From NCBI GenBank assembly GCA_021234155.1, contig JAJEKV010000039.1, positions 8,693,077-8,757,076 of the forward strand: a stretch of 64,000 bases of DNA, given 5' to 3'. The notes beneath the pieces are model-generated. The model did no database searches. It had not been told where the DNA came from and worked only from the letters and a program-made list of their open reading frames with translations. Both the position numbers and the translations under genes were made by a program. The DNA is from Isoetes taiwanensis (Eukaryota; Streptophyta; Lycopodiopsida; Isoetales; Isoetaceae). Positions 32,083 to 42,264 of the stretch are shown one piece after another (the first letter of the stretch is position 1; each line of letters begins with the position of its first letter).

Positions 32083-33455
32083 TTGTGCAACCTTTTTAAC
32101 ATGTTTTTGGGTCACCAATGTGCTCCCCATGAAGAACTTTTTGCGTTTTATATGGCCATTGCAACCTATTTGGAGGTCAACGAGAATTCCAAATTTCTCT
32201 AACTAATGAATTCGTGCTTATATTTTTATATTCAGTTTCACAAATTCGGTTAAATCATCTGCAAGTGCCCCTCGATCAAGTTGTATATATAGTTGACTAT
32301 TTGAGTGGCCAATATGAGTGTTAAGTAGGCATGGTGTGGTGAAAACTTGGGAACAACTAGCAATAGAGTCTTGGAGCAAAGGGTAGAATGGGGTAGAATG
32401 GGTTTGGGGAGGGATTTGAAAGTTGCTTGCACATAATAATTCCCGCTCTAATGATATCATGTTCACGGATCCTAGTTTCAATGATTCTTTTCTTAATGAA
32501 GACTCGTACTATTTGTTTGCATGACACAAACAATGGATTTATAGTTCAAATCCACAAAAGTATAATGCTAAAAATGGATTGTTAGGGCTAGTTTCTTGTG
32601 TTTGGAGATATTTAGGTTGTGTTTACCATTGATTTCATAAGATATTAGTTTTGATCGTCTTTATTAAGGTGACAACTTTAAGAGGAAACAACTAAGTCAA
32701 AATCATTTTTATTAGTTTGCATAGAACATTTATCAAGTACTAAACATGAACTCTTTTGCAACATGGATGCAATAATAATTGGGATTGAACTTCATAATTG
32801 GATCACATAGCCTTGGCATTGATGCCTTCAATGATGCACATGTTTGGATAAATTGAGTAAGGTGCAGCCTCATTTATATCTCCATACAATTTGGTTAAGT
32901 GCTTTCCATGCCTTGGCATTTGTCATATCAAAGAGAAAGCAAATGCAGTCCAATTCTTTCACATAATAAACTATGTCTAATTGTCGTCTGCTTTAGAGTG
33001 TGGCTGGAAATGTTGATTGTAGGGATCCTTTAGCATCTAATTTATATTGAAATCCAATCTGTATGAAATACATGCAAGCCATGTAGAACAATAGTCTGCT
33101 ATGTAGCGCATAGGAGCAATTTTGAAATTAAATGAGAAAAGAGGCAATAACATTGCAAAAACTATATTCCACAAGGCAAAAATGTCCAGCCTTGCTTTAC
33201 TTCAAAAGCTCAAGTAATAACTTCACAAATGTTATGACTATCAAAAGAACTTAATCCATGGGGCACATCAATTGGATGTTCCAGTAAATAACCATGTCCA
33301 GACCATTGTATGTACAACGTATGCGCGTACAACGATGCATTTCGTTTCAATCACCTACTTAAATGTGCCCATGATTACCTTCATACCAGGAAGTACTTAT
33401 TGCCCTACATGTCATTGGCTAAAAAGCTACTTTTAAGTAGCCCGCCATAACCTAC
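32083..33455. other. AT-rich interior, no gene
   Basis: The minus-strand frame 32481-32218 has no recognisable domain. A GGGTAGAAT direct repeat occurs at 32381-32400. Further trehalose-6-phosphate synthase exons were looked for downstream of the captured exon and not found. Confidence 0.4.
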
Positions 33456-33643
33456 TACTGCCTCTAAAAATAGTGTATCATCTCTCTGATAAGCCTTATA
33501 TTGAGAATGCAAATTACGTGTGTCTGCCAACCAAGCTTCTTGCTGGAAAACAATATAATGGAAAAGAGGCCATAATACATTGTTGCAATATCCATTATAA
33601 TACTGGTCGGCAGTTTCTTCATCTAGAAATACCGGTATGAGTC
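33456..33643 (-). pseudogene. captured exon of class I trehalose-6-phosphate synthase
   Basis: The minus-strand frame gives LIPVFLDEETADQYYNGYCN, NVLWPLFHY, then a QEAWLADTRNLHSQYKAYQR stretch. This matches the part of plant TPS1-type glucosyltransferase domains that carries YYNGYCNNxLWPLFHY. The exon starts after a normal acceptor (TTTAATGCAG, ending at 33644) and probably ends at a donor GTAGGT (33455-33450). The neighbouring exons are absent. TPS makes trehalose-6-phosphate from UDP-glucose and glucose-6-phosphate. A single exon with its splice sites, deep inside a nested element, indicates capture of genomic DNA rather than a processed copy. Confidence 0.85.
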
Positions 33644-34030
33644 CTGCATTAAAGAGTGTAGGATAAATAATCACTAAACAAGATATTGAACTCCATTTGC
33701 TATGATCTTCTAGTGTCTTAACTAATTTGTAAAACAAGGTAGTCTAATTCCCTATAATAATTTCAAGGAATAACACCAAAGAAAATGATGTAATAAGATA
33801 TAACAAAAGAAATGAGGTGATAAGGAATAAGCTGGACCATTCTTGCCTTCTTCTACAGAGCTTTTGAAAGGGACTACTGATCTTTCTCATCTTCAACTTT
33901 TACCCAGTCCATTTTGTCACAAATTGCTTAACACCTGCAGAAACACAAAGATACTTGCTAAGATAAGGAAAGGAATATCAAACCATATAAAAGCTGATTC
34001 TCCACAGGAATATAAATGCAATTTTGACTT
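33644..34030. other. probable captured intron, no gene
   Basis: AT-rich sequence upstream (minus strand) of the exon. No previous TPS exon is visible. Confidence 0.4.
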
Positions 34031-35758
34031 CTTGATATAGGAAACTATTCGACCTTCCATCCAACTCCTTGGCTAGCATGCTAGTCTATACATAGCATAT
34101 ATCCGAATGTTTGATCAATCCTCTGCCCCTCAAACATGTGTCCTGGAGTAACTATGGCCTTTTGGATGCAACTGCACAGTCGAACCGCCGTTCTGTGCCT
34201 TCCTTGCATGCCCAGTCGCACGATGTCTAGCTTGTTCCGAGCCATCGCCAGGGGGCAAGTTTGAAACTAGTGCCCAAGGAGGGTTTTTTTGTTCTTTCTC
34301 TTGGGCTCTCTCTTTGGACCCTCGATAAAACCCAGCACGCAAGCTCTCGACCACTTCTGGGGCAGGGAAGGCTGCCAAAACCTAAACCCTACAGATTTAG
34401 TAGGGTTTAGGTGTCAGGGCAACAAAACTGCACCATCTCCTAATCCCACCGTTCAATTGGCAGCTCATATCCCATGAAACGTCTCCAAAAAGAAAAAATG
34501 GACATCCACTGCACGGATGTGCTAACCCCCAAAATTTCCCCTTTCTGACGTAAGGGCGCGACGGGGAAATGGCGTGTTCCCACAGTTAAGCCTCTCTAGC
34601 AAGCTCGAAATGCAACTTTGACTTCACGAATGAGTCCAAAGCATCCATTGTACTCTAGGGACCAATTATTATGACCATCTGTAACCAAACCCAGCTTGAT
34701 ATAGGAAACTATTCGACCTTCCATCCAACTCCTTGGCTAGCATGCGAGTCTATACATAGCATATATCCGAACGTTTGATCAATCCTCTGCCCCTCAAACA
34801 TGTGTTCTGGAGTAACTCTAGCCTTCTGGATGCAATTGCACAGTCGAAGCGCCGTTCTGTGCCTTCCTTGCATGCCCAGTCGCACGATGTCTAGCTTGTT
34901 CCGAGCCATCGCGAGGGGGCAAGTTTGAAACTGGTGCCCAAGGAGGGTTTTTTTGTTCTCTCTCTTGCGCTCTTTCTTTGGACCCTCGATAAAACCTTGC
35001 ACGCAAGCTCTCGACCACTTCCGAGGCAGGGAAGGCTGCCAAAACCTAAACCCTACAGATTTAGTAGGGTTTAGGTGTCAGGGCAATAAAACTGCATCAT
35101 CTCCTAATCCCACCGTCCAAAATGGCAGCTCATATCCCATGAAACGTCTCAAAAAAAAAAAAAATGGACATCCACTGCACGGATGTGCTAACCCCCAAAT
35201 TTTCCCCTTTCTGACGTAAGGGTGCGATGGGGAAATGGCGTGTTCCCACAGTTAAGCCTCTCTAGCGAGCTCGAAATGCAATTTTGACTTCACGAATGAG
35301 TCCAAAGCATCCGTTGTACTCTAGGGACCAATTATTATGACCATCTGTAACCAAACCCAGCTTGATATAGGAAACTATTTGACCTTCCATCCAACTCCTT
35401 GGCTAGCATGCTAGTCTATACATAGCATATATCCGAATGTTTGATCAATCCTCTGTCCCTCAAACATGTGTCCTGGAGTAACTCTGGCCTTCTGGATGCA
35501 ACTGCACAGTCGAACCATCATTCTATGCCATGTCTAGCTTGTTCCGAGCCATCGCGAGGGGGCAAGTTTGAAACTGGTGCCCAAGGAAGGTTTTTTTGTT
35601 CTCTCTCTTGGGCTCTCTCTTTGGACCCTCGATAAAACCCTGCACGCAAGCTCTCGACCACTTCCGAGGCAGGGAAGGCTGCCAAAACCTAAACCCTACA
35701 GATTTAGTAGGGTTTAGGTGTCAGGGCAACAAAACTGCACCATCTCCTAATCCCACCA
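34031..35758. repeat. 665-bp tandem repeat, two full units and a truncated third
   Basis: CTTGATATAGGAAACTATT starts units at 34031, 34695 and 35361. The third unit has a 23-bp deletion and is cut at 35758 by copy 3 of the unclassified repeat. Each unit carries the hairpin CCTAAACCCTAC-AGATTTA-GTAGGGTTTAGG (34381-34411, 35045-35075, 35688-35718). Two units carry CTGACGTAAGGG (34545 and 35211). On the minus strand each unit looks like a promoter plus leader followed by MARNKLDIVRLGMQGRHRTA, open in unit 2 only. Probably a captured 5' gene end that was then amplified. Confidence 0.85.
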
Positions 35759-35923
35759 TTGCATTATGGAGGTCGAGATTTAGTCGGTTGCACTTAGGAC
35801 ATGGTCAAGAAGCTGCAGTTAAAAACATAAAGCAATAGGAACTGAAGGAATGGGGTTTGGATCTATTGGCCATCCCGAATGATCCCAAACAATTTTGCTA
35901 CTGCAAAAGGCGCCATATCTTAG

Positions 35924-36361
35924 TCAGATTTGACCAGGATCTTGCACAATGTCATCACATAGAGGGAGGGTGTTGACACCAGAAGACATACCCTTAAAAC
36001 CTTCCGGAAGCAGTTCACCCCAAAGGTCCTCTTCCGAAGGCCCTTGGCCACGGACAGGCAACTCTCCCACTCCAAAACTGTAAACTGACTCTGCAAATGG
36101 ACTCAAAACATTGACATTACCCTCGGGACCAAGTTTCGTGGGTAGAAGACCACCCTTTCTCCAAGAAGCGCCAAAGAAGCTCATGTCCAACACGTTCCTA
36201 GTCAATTGGCGTAAGAGATGGCTGCAGAATATTGTCATGTAGAGGGTTCGTGTTTCTTTCGTTGCCGAAAATGACCGTATAACTTGGTCCCTAGGGTAAT
36301 GTCACCATTCCAGACGACGTGGCGAAGTCGAATCTCCATTCCGGAGCCTTTGTACTGCTCG
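35924..36361 (-). pseudogene. conserved ORF of the unclassified repeat, copy 3
   Basis: The best preserved copy. From ATG 36238 the frame is open for 104 codons to the stop at 35924: LLRQLTRNVLDMSFFGASWR, GGLLPTKLGPEGN, GVGELPVRGQGPSEEDLWGE, FKGMSSGVNTLPL, QDPGQI-stop. Upstream, in the same frame, it still aligns with copy 2 (YPRDQ, ATK, TRTLYM) but contains one stop. No family recognised. Substitutions between copies include conservative ones (Tyr/Phe, Leu/Phe, Asp/Glu, Lys/Arg), which suggests past coding constraint. Confidence 0.5.
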
Positions 36362-36726
36362 AACGACAAAACACTTGGGTTTCTACATGGTCGAGTGCAG
36401 GACGCTTCTTGGATTTTTTTGAACCTGCTCGAAGCAGCTTACTTGAATGGTGGATTCAACGGTCGGATAGAGAAATCGAGCTCCGAGAGGGGGGGCATTG
36501 GCATTTGTCTGCCCGAAGGAGCACTGGTAGGAAAGGCTGCCTCGGCAACCTTTCTGAGGTTCTTCCCCTGGGGTCTGACCTCTTCCCTCTGGTGAGGAAG
36601 CCGCGCAAAGTCCTGGCCTGGTTCGATTTGGGGAAGGGTGTTAGCGCAAGATCCCTCTATCCATTGCCAAACTCCTCTACCAAAAATTCCAAAGGTTATT
36701 ATCATATTTCTTGTATAAAGTCCTAG
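36319..36726 (+). CDS. unidentified plus-strand ORF of the unclassified repeat
   Basis: A frame of 135 codons without an internal stop, overlapping head-to-head with the minus-strand ORF. It begins SNLHSGAFVLLERQNTWVST and includes WSSAGRFLDFFEPARSSLLE, TGRKGCLGNLSEVLPLGSDL and RKPRKVLAWFDLGKGVSARS. The amino-acid make-up is protein-like and balanced. The first 13 residues are also encoded in copy 2 (about 9075-9115) before the 19-nt array truncates it. There is no ATG at the start, so the true start or an upstream exon is unknown. It could be a gag- or transposase-like protein; that is not established. Confidence 0.4.
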   Translation: MAKSNLHSGAFVLLERQNTWVSTWSSAGRFLDFFEPARSSLLEWWIQRSDREIELREGGHWHLSARRSTGRKGCLGNLSEVLPLGSDLFPLVRKPRKVLAWFDLGKGVSARSLYPLPNSSTKNSKGYYHISCIKS

Positions 36727-36871
36727 TCATCATGTCCATGTCACCACCATCTAGCCATGTCACCCAAAATTTGCCAACATCACCCAATGAAAAGACCAAA
36801 GAGGGATATCTTTTCATTTTTTGCCTAGTCAAAACGTGGCCTTCCTTACTTGGCATGCCATGTCACCACTT
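36727..36871. other. array-flanking module, second copy
   Basis: Matches 9413-9510 and 9640-9760 (AACATCACCCAATGAAAAG, then CCTAGTCAAAACGTGGCC). Confidence 0.6.
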
Positions 36872-37303
36872 GGAGTGCTAGGTGGCATGTTGGAGCCCAC
36901 ATGGCATGTTTGAGCCACCTTGGCATGTTGGAGCCCGCGTGGCATGTTTGAGCCACCTTGGCATGTTTGTGCCACCTTGGCATGTTTGAGCCAAGGTGGC
37001 ATGTTGGAGCCTAGGTGGCATGTTTGAGCCACGTTGGCATGTTGGAGTCTAGGTGGCATGTTGTGAGCCACCTTGGCATGTACTTGAACCTAGGTGGCAT
37101 GTTGGATCCTAGGTGGCATGTTTGAGCCACCTTCCCATGTTTGAGCCACCTTGGCAAGTTGGAGCTTAGGTGGCATGTTTGAGCCACCTTGGCTTGTTGG
37201 AGCCTAGGTGGCATGTTGGAGCACATGTGGCATGTTTGAGCCACCTTCGCATGTTTGAGCCTAGGTGGCATGTTGGAGCCCGCGTGGCATGTTAGAGCCG
37301 GTG
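36872..37303. repeat. 19-nt tandem array, second copy
   Basis: About 22 monomers alternate GGCATGTTTGAGCCACCTT and GGCATGTTGGAGCCTAGGT. The segment AGGTGGC-ATGTTTGA-GCCACCT forms a perfect 7-bp stem. Opposite orientation to the array at 9121-9412. Confidence 0.9.
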
Positions 37304-40300
37304 AAGTGGACAGAAAATTTGTCTATTGCACATCCCTATGGCGGAGAAAGTTATGCACACCCAAATGATGATATCTTGAGTGTTTTTCAACATTTCTGAC
37401 TGATATTTGAAATGACTATCATTGGTGCAGAGTGGCAATGCAGAGTGGAATAGTGGCACACGAGATATATGAGTCTAGTACCCAAAATGTAGAGCTTTGT
37501 CAAGGGTGAAAGTTAAAAAATAGGCATGACTAGTAAAGGTGTGCCCGACGTTGCTATACATAACTAAGAGTGTGTTTTATGGGCCTTTGATTGAGGACTC
37601 CTTGCTCAATGCAGCTATGGTCTCAGTTTATGAGTTGGGCGTTAGTACAAAAAGGACTAAATGGTAGAAATTTATCACTTTAGCATTACCACACCATACC
37701 AATATCTAAAAGCATATGGGCTAATCTTTTTTTCTCTCTATTTTCTACATTCATTCTTTCTATATATGACCTTCAATGACATTTGAATTTGACTTAGTTG
37801 TAGATGTAATAAGTTGCAAGTTTGAAACCCTTCTTTTTAAGTTTTTGGAGTTTTCACTTTTAAAACCATAGTCCATAAGCTCCTTTTAATACTTTAGCAT
37901 GTCTCAATTGCTTCATAATGGAATGAGAGCGAATCTCATGCAAATGAAAAACATACACCTGCAAGCCAAGAACAAAACTTTGACTCAAACAAAGTGCTTA
38001 AGAGGCACGTATCCATACAACATCTCTTGTTTCTATGGCATTACCCCAGACAACTAAACCCATAAAACTGCACATACCACACAACCCATAAAATTGCAAT
38101 GTTTCGCAAAGTACTTGCATCACATTTATATTCTAAAGCTTAGCTAAGATACAATATACATAACCTAGATAGCGGGCAAAAAAAAAGGCATGGCAGACTC
38201 ATTTCGAAGGAATTAACTTTATACCATGCTATTAGGTCTACGGAAAAGAAGCTCAATTGCTCAAATCCATTTCTACAAAATTGAATTCATATCGAAATGG
38301 GTACCAAGTAACAATGTAAAAAATTGGAAAAAAATGCCATTTGCATGAGTTAGCTAACGGACAAAAAGTTTTTGTGTGAGTTGAAACTTTCATGAGCTTG
38401 TGAATTAACTGGTCCATTGGCAAAATTTCTCTAAGATAAGAGTAGAGCACTCCATGGGCTAGAGTGGAAACAAGCTTGACCTTATTGAGACAAACATGAC
38501 ATGTGCCCCAACATACACTTAGTACTAAATAAGTGGTTTGCACAATTGACCGTTACTTGGTGCAGCAAAAAAGAGGTGTAATAGTATCACATTCAACGGC
38601 CAAGATAAGCGGCTGAGATCGTGATCCAAGTCCTGTGATAAGCGGCTAAGATCGTGATCCAAGTCCTGTAATGTTATTGGTCAGAGATTAACGGCCCAGA
38701 TTTTCGAGCCATTTCTGCCCTGCTGCTGTTTGTGCAGCGACCGACTTGCCGCCTCTATCTCCCTCCACTGTCATCTGATGAGGTTCAAACCTCCGCTGCA
38801 TTTGCTCAAGAACCGGCCCAAGCATCGGCTATGGCTCCCGTCTCCTTGCCAGCCCTTTCCAGCCTTCTTCACCATCTCGGATGGTTTTGTTCTGCTTGCT
38901 GGTTTGAATCCCCATCTTCTGCCTTCTGGTTTCAATCCCCAGCCAACCATGTCTAAGCCAGCAGAAAGGCAGGTCGTCTTCATCGGATTTTTAAGAAAAA
39001 GTAAAGAAGCTATGGCGATTGAAAGCAAGCTATGGCGAACTATGCTTCTGTAACAGACGAAGAAGGTGCACTGATTAGTGGGCAGGTCTCCAAATTTGTG
39101 CTTTTTTAATGCTCCTTTTCAAGTTTATCATGTCTGTTTATGGATTATGGCAGATTGGAGCTTCGATTCTTGTTCTTTTCTCAGTAATCTCTGTCTTGCT
39201 GTGGTCTGTTGGTTTAGCCCATATTTCATTCTTGACGTAGATATCAGGTCGAAAGAAATAAAAAGCCCTGTTCCTTGCCATCGGAGACTGGGGCAAATTC
39301 GGCCTGTATACTGCCTGGCACTCTGGCAATTCTGTGCTCAAATCATTCTATCCCTTTTTTCCCTTTTGGCTTTGATGCGTTTGGTTCAAGGATCCGCCCC
39401 CTTTTCGATCTCCTTGTTTTATGCACCTTCTTGAATCGGCCATCAACATCCTACCTTCAGAACAGCTCTATTGCTGAAGAATTGGCATGGAGATTTTGTT
39501 GTACGCAGATGGGGAAAATATTTTATCCACTTTCGTGGATTTGCCATCCTTTCAACCCGGTTTGGCTTATTGATTTTGGGTCTCAGAGCTGACAAGAGGT
39601 GTTTTTATGCATGTTCTTTTTGGTATTGACGGTGATATTGTGTATTGAATCGTGGGTAGTTATATTATTAGAATTCCATTGAGTTTTCTTCCGGTTGGAG
39701 GTATGGAGCTTTGGAATGCATGTTTTTTCATTGGCAGTCACTAGCATATCTTTGTTCTTGCAACCCAACTGTGATTCGGAGACCTGTGACAGGGATGGAG
39801 TTGTGGATTTAAAGTGCTCAACAGCATATCCTTAGATATCAACTGGAAAACCCTTCTGATGCGCTGATGCCAGAGTTTTGCCCTTTTACATTTGATTTTT
39901 TTATGCAAATAGTTATCATTTCTCTGCGTTTGGTTGCAGGAGTTTATAGGCAAAGGGGGATTGTCCAGATCTTAGGCCAAATCCGCAGATGCATGCCGGA
40001 TGGACTTCGATATTTGCAGAGGTTATTGGCATTTGACCTTGGGTTTTAGAAAACTGCAAAAATTTTCTTTAGCAATGTCTATAGTGCTCTTTGCAAAAGC
40101 CATGGCATTCATGTGCTTCAAGACAATAAGGATAGATCATTCGATTATCCATGACTTCAATGTCTTATCCTGATGTATGGCTAGCCCTTTTGAAAGGAAG
40201 CTTTTCAGAACTATGAGGGTGTGATGGTGTGCATGTATTGCCTTTGATCTCACCTGTATCACCTCAAGCTTGATGTGTTTAAACTCAACTGCGCTCTGAT

Positions 40301-40631
40301 ATGCTGTGTGCGTATTATATATTTATGTACAGATGTTCTTGGCTGTTCTTGACATGTGACACCATGCATTGTAATATCAGATACATTGAAAATATCTATT
40401 CTTGTTATTCAATGGTTTTATGTGCATGTATTTTATTGGTATTCAATGGTTTAGTCTTAAAAACAAGCAGTTATATATTAAGAAAGCACTTAAATATATG
40501 CTCATTAGATAATGCCAAAACTCATTTGATTGCTATTGCAATTTTGCAATCTTTGTGACAACAGAAAAACTGCAATTCTTAAGTTTTGATGTTTCTTCAA
40601 AACTACATTAAAAAAAACATGTGTATGAGTT
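37304..40631. other. no gene recognised; 45-bp duplication at 38.6 kb
   Basis: A near-perfect tandem duplication AAGCGGCT(G/A)AGATCGTGAT...AAGTCCTGT occurs at 38606-38670. Downstream sequence resembles 12.17-13.3 kb. The plus frame 38730-39053 and its overlapping frames lack domains; Pro/Leu content follows C/T-rich composition. Confidence 0.4.
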
Positions 40632-40780
40632 AGAAACAATATGCAAAAATTTTAGCATAGTTTTTCTTCAATTGTCGACGCATTATTTTCATTGTTTGTA
40701 GTGAAACCAGCCGAAGACCACATCTAAAAACCATACAATTTAAGGAAAACTATGCTAAATTTTTTATATATGCATTGTTT
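40632..40780. repeat. fold-back sequence with about 38-bp imperfect arms
   Basis: GAAACAATATGCAAAAATTT...TTTTTCTT (40632-40668) pairs with AAGGAAAACTATGCTAAATT...CATTGTTTC (40742-40780). It lies within AAACCACGC-rich DNA similar to 14.1-14.4 kb. Confidence 0.7.
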
Positions 40781-41469
40781 CTAGCTGAAGACCACATCTA
40801 AAAACCATACGTTGTTTTTTATTTGGGTGGAAAACCACGCATAAATTTACGCGTTGTTTTCTCTAAAAACCATGGGTAAAAACTACATAGAAAAACACGC
40901 GTTGTTTTTGTCTAAAAAACCACGCATGAAAACTATGCATCTTTTGTGTGTGAAAAACTACATTAAAAAACTACTGTTGTTTCTAGCATTTTCGGAACAA
41001 TATATGGGTGGTCTTTGAGTGTTGTTTTATTGCAAAAACAACAGCAAAAAACTACATATAGAGCAGATTTTGGGGTATAGTGTACTAAAGAATACATTTT
41101 TTTCTTTCAAAATGGCAATGGTTTATAAATAACAGGCTTTGGGTTTTTCAAGAATTCATTGTTGGTTCCACACACAAGCACTACTACTTTTATAAGAACA
41201 TCAATGTGAGGTAGAGAGGGAAATCAAAGTTATTTTAATGTGTTCCCTCCAAACTAATGTCGATTATATGACATAAAACATCATTGGTTTGCTTCCAACA
41301 CAAGATATTTTACAAATGTAAAACCATTATCTATTTTGATGGAAAACATGCATTATTTTTTGTAGTAAACTTGGATGCTTTATTACATAAAGCAACAATT
41401 GCTCATATGACAAAACATTGATGGTTCCATATGGCAACTACTATGAGGTGCACAAATGCTTCAAGCAAA

Positions 41470-41830
41470 ATCCACTGGTAGTTTACAAATAGAACATGTC
41501 TTAGTTTTCTTACTATATTGATATCAACTATTAATTCAAAATATAATTGGCTTACCTTCTGCACAAAATGGTTTGAAGATCCAAAGTCACCATTATTTTG
41601 AGAGATAAACTGATAATTGCTTTTATAAAGAGCTCCCATCTTTTAATCTATGCAACCACTGGTAGTTTAAAATGGAATGTGCCTTGCTTTTATTTACTAG
41701 ATTAATATAAATCCACAGTTGAAAATATAATTGGCTTACCTCCAACATAACATATCTTGAAGATACAAAGCCACCATCATTTTGAGATATAAAATGTAAC
41801 TTGTTTTAGTAAGAAACTTTAAGCCCGTGT
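41470..41830. repeat. 185-bp imperfect tandem duplication near the right end of the nested insertion
   Basis: CCACTGGTAGTTT recurs at 41472 and 41656, and AAAATATAATTGGCTTACCT at 41537 and 41725. A weaker third unit begins near 41270. The units contribute the subterminal repeats of the candidate transposon. Confidence 0.75.
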
Positions 41831-42264
41831 TTTATGCAACATCAATGGTTCATGTGACAAGATATTAATGAGCTGATTGAAACACCACAATGAGTTGCCC
41901 AATCCTTTAAAGTTGAAGACACTAGTGGTTTACAACCTATACTATTATTTGAACCACATGTCACATAGTTATAAACTAGGAAAGTTCACCACTATAAAGA
42001 ACAATAGTTGTAAACTATGCCAATAAACCACGAAAGTTCACCACCACAAAGAACACTAGTAGTAAACTATACTAGCAAACCATAATGGAAAATTATAGTT
42101 ACTTAGTATGTGGATATACCACTTTGAAAAATCTTGAATACAAATCACACTGTTTAACTCCATCTAGTTATTCAACATATTAACCCACAAAGTAATATTA
42201 GTTTATCCTAGTAGTATAACAGAAAAAATAACATAAAAAACTAATAACAATTTTTTTTTTGGGG

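Larger units (their letters stand above)
35759..36726. repeat. unclassified repeat, copy 3 (rearranged)
   Basis: 35759-35857 is in the orientation of copy 1, but 35858-36360 is in the orientation of copy 2, so the two segments are inverted relative to each other. The segment 36360-36726 is not present in the other copies. Confidence 0.8.
29899..42264. mobile_element. nested insertion in gag, candidate CACTA-like transposon (12.4 kb)
   Basis: Gag similarity stops at AAGGCC and resumes at GCCTTGTG. The ends read CCCAAAAA and TTTTTGGG, with a possible 3-bp duplication GCC. The terminal 300-1000 bp on both sides carry recurrent AGTGGTTTA(C/T)AA and TAAACCAC motifs in both orientations. Such subterminal repeats and a 3-bp duplication fit the CACTA group, but the TIR is not CACTA and no transposase is visible. 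The interior holds a captured gene exon and several repeats. It could also be several nested insertions; only the outer junctions are well supported. Confidence 0.5.

Noticed and set aside
36829-37271. Minus-strand frames with 19-residue repeats (for example AKVAQTCHVGSNMPPRLQH)
   Set aside because: A 19-nt tandem repeat gives a 57-nt period and open repetitive frames by arithmetic. No start context or conserved frame.
42241-42264. T-run before the second gag part as the tail of a minus-strand retroposon
   Set aside because: The T10-GGGG pattern is mirrored by CCCC(C)AAAAA at the other end of the insertion, so it is better read as a terminal inverted repeat.
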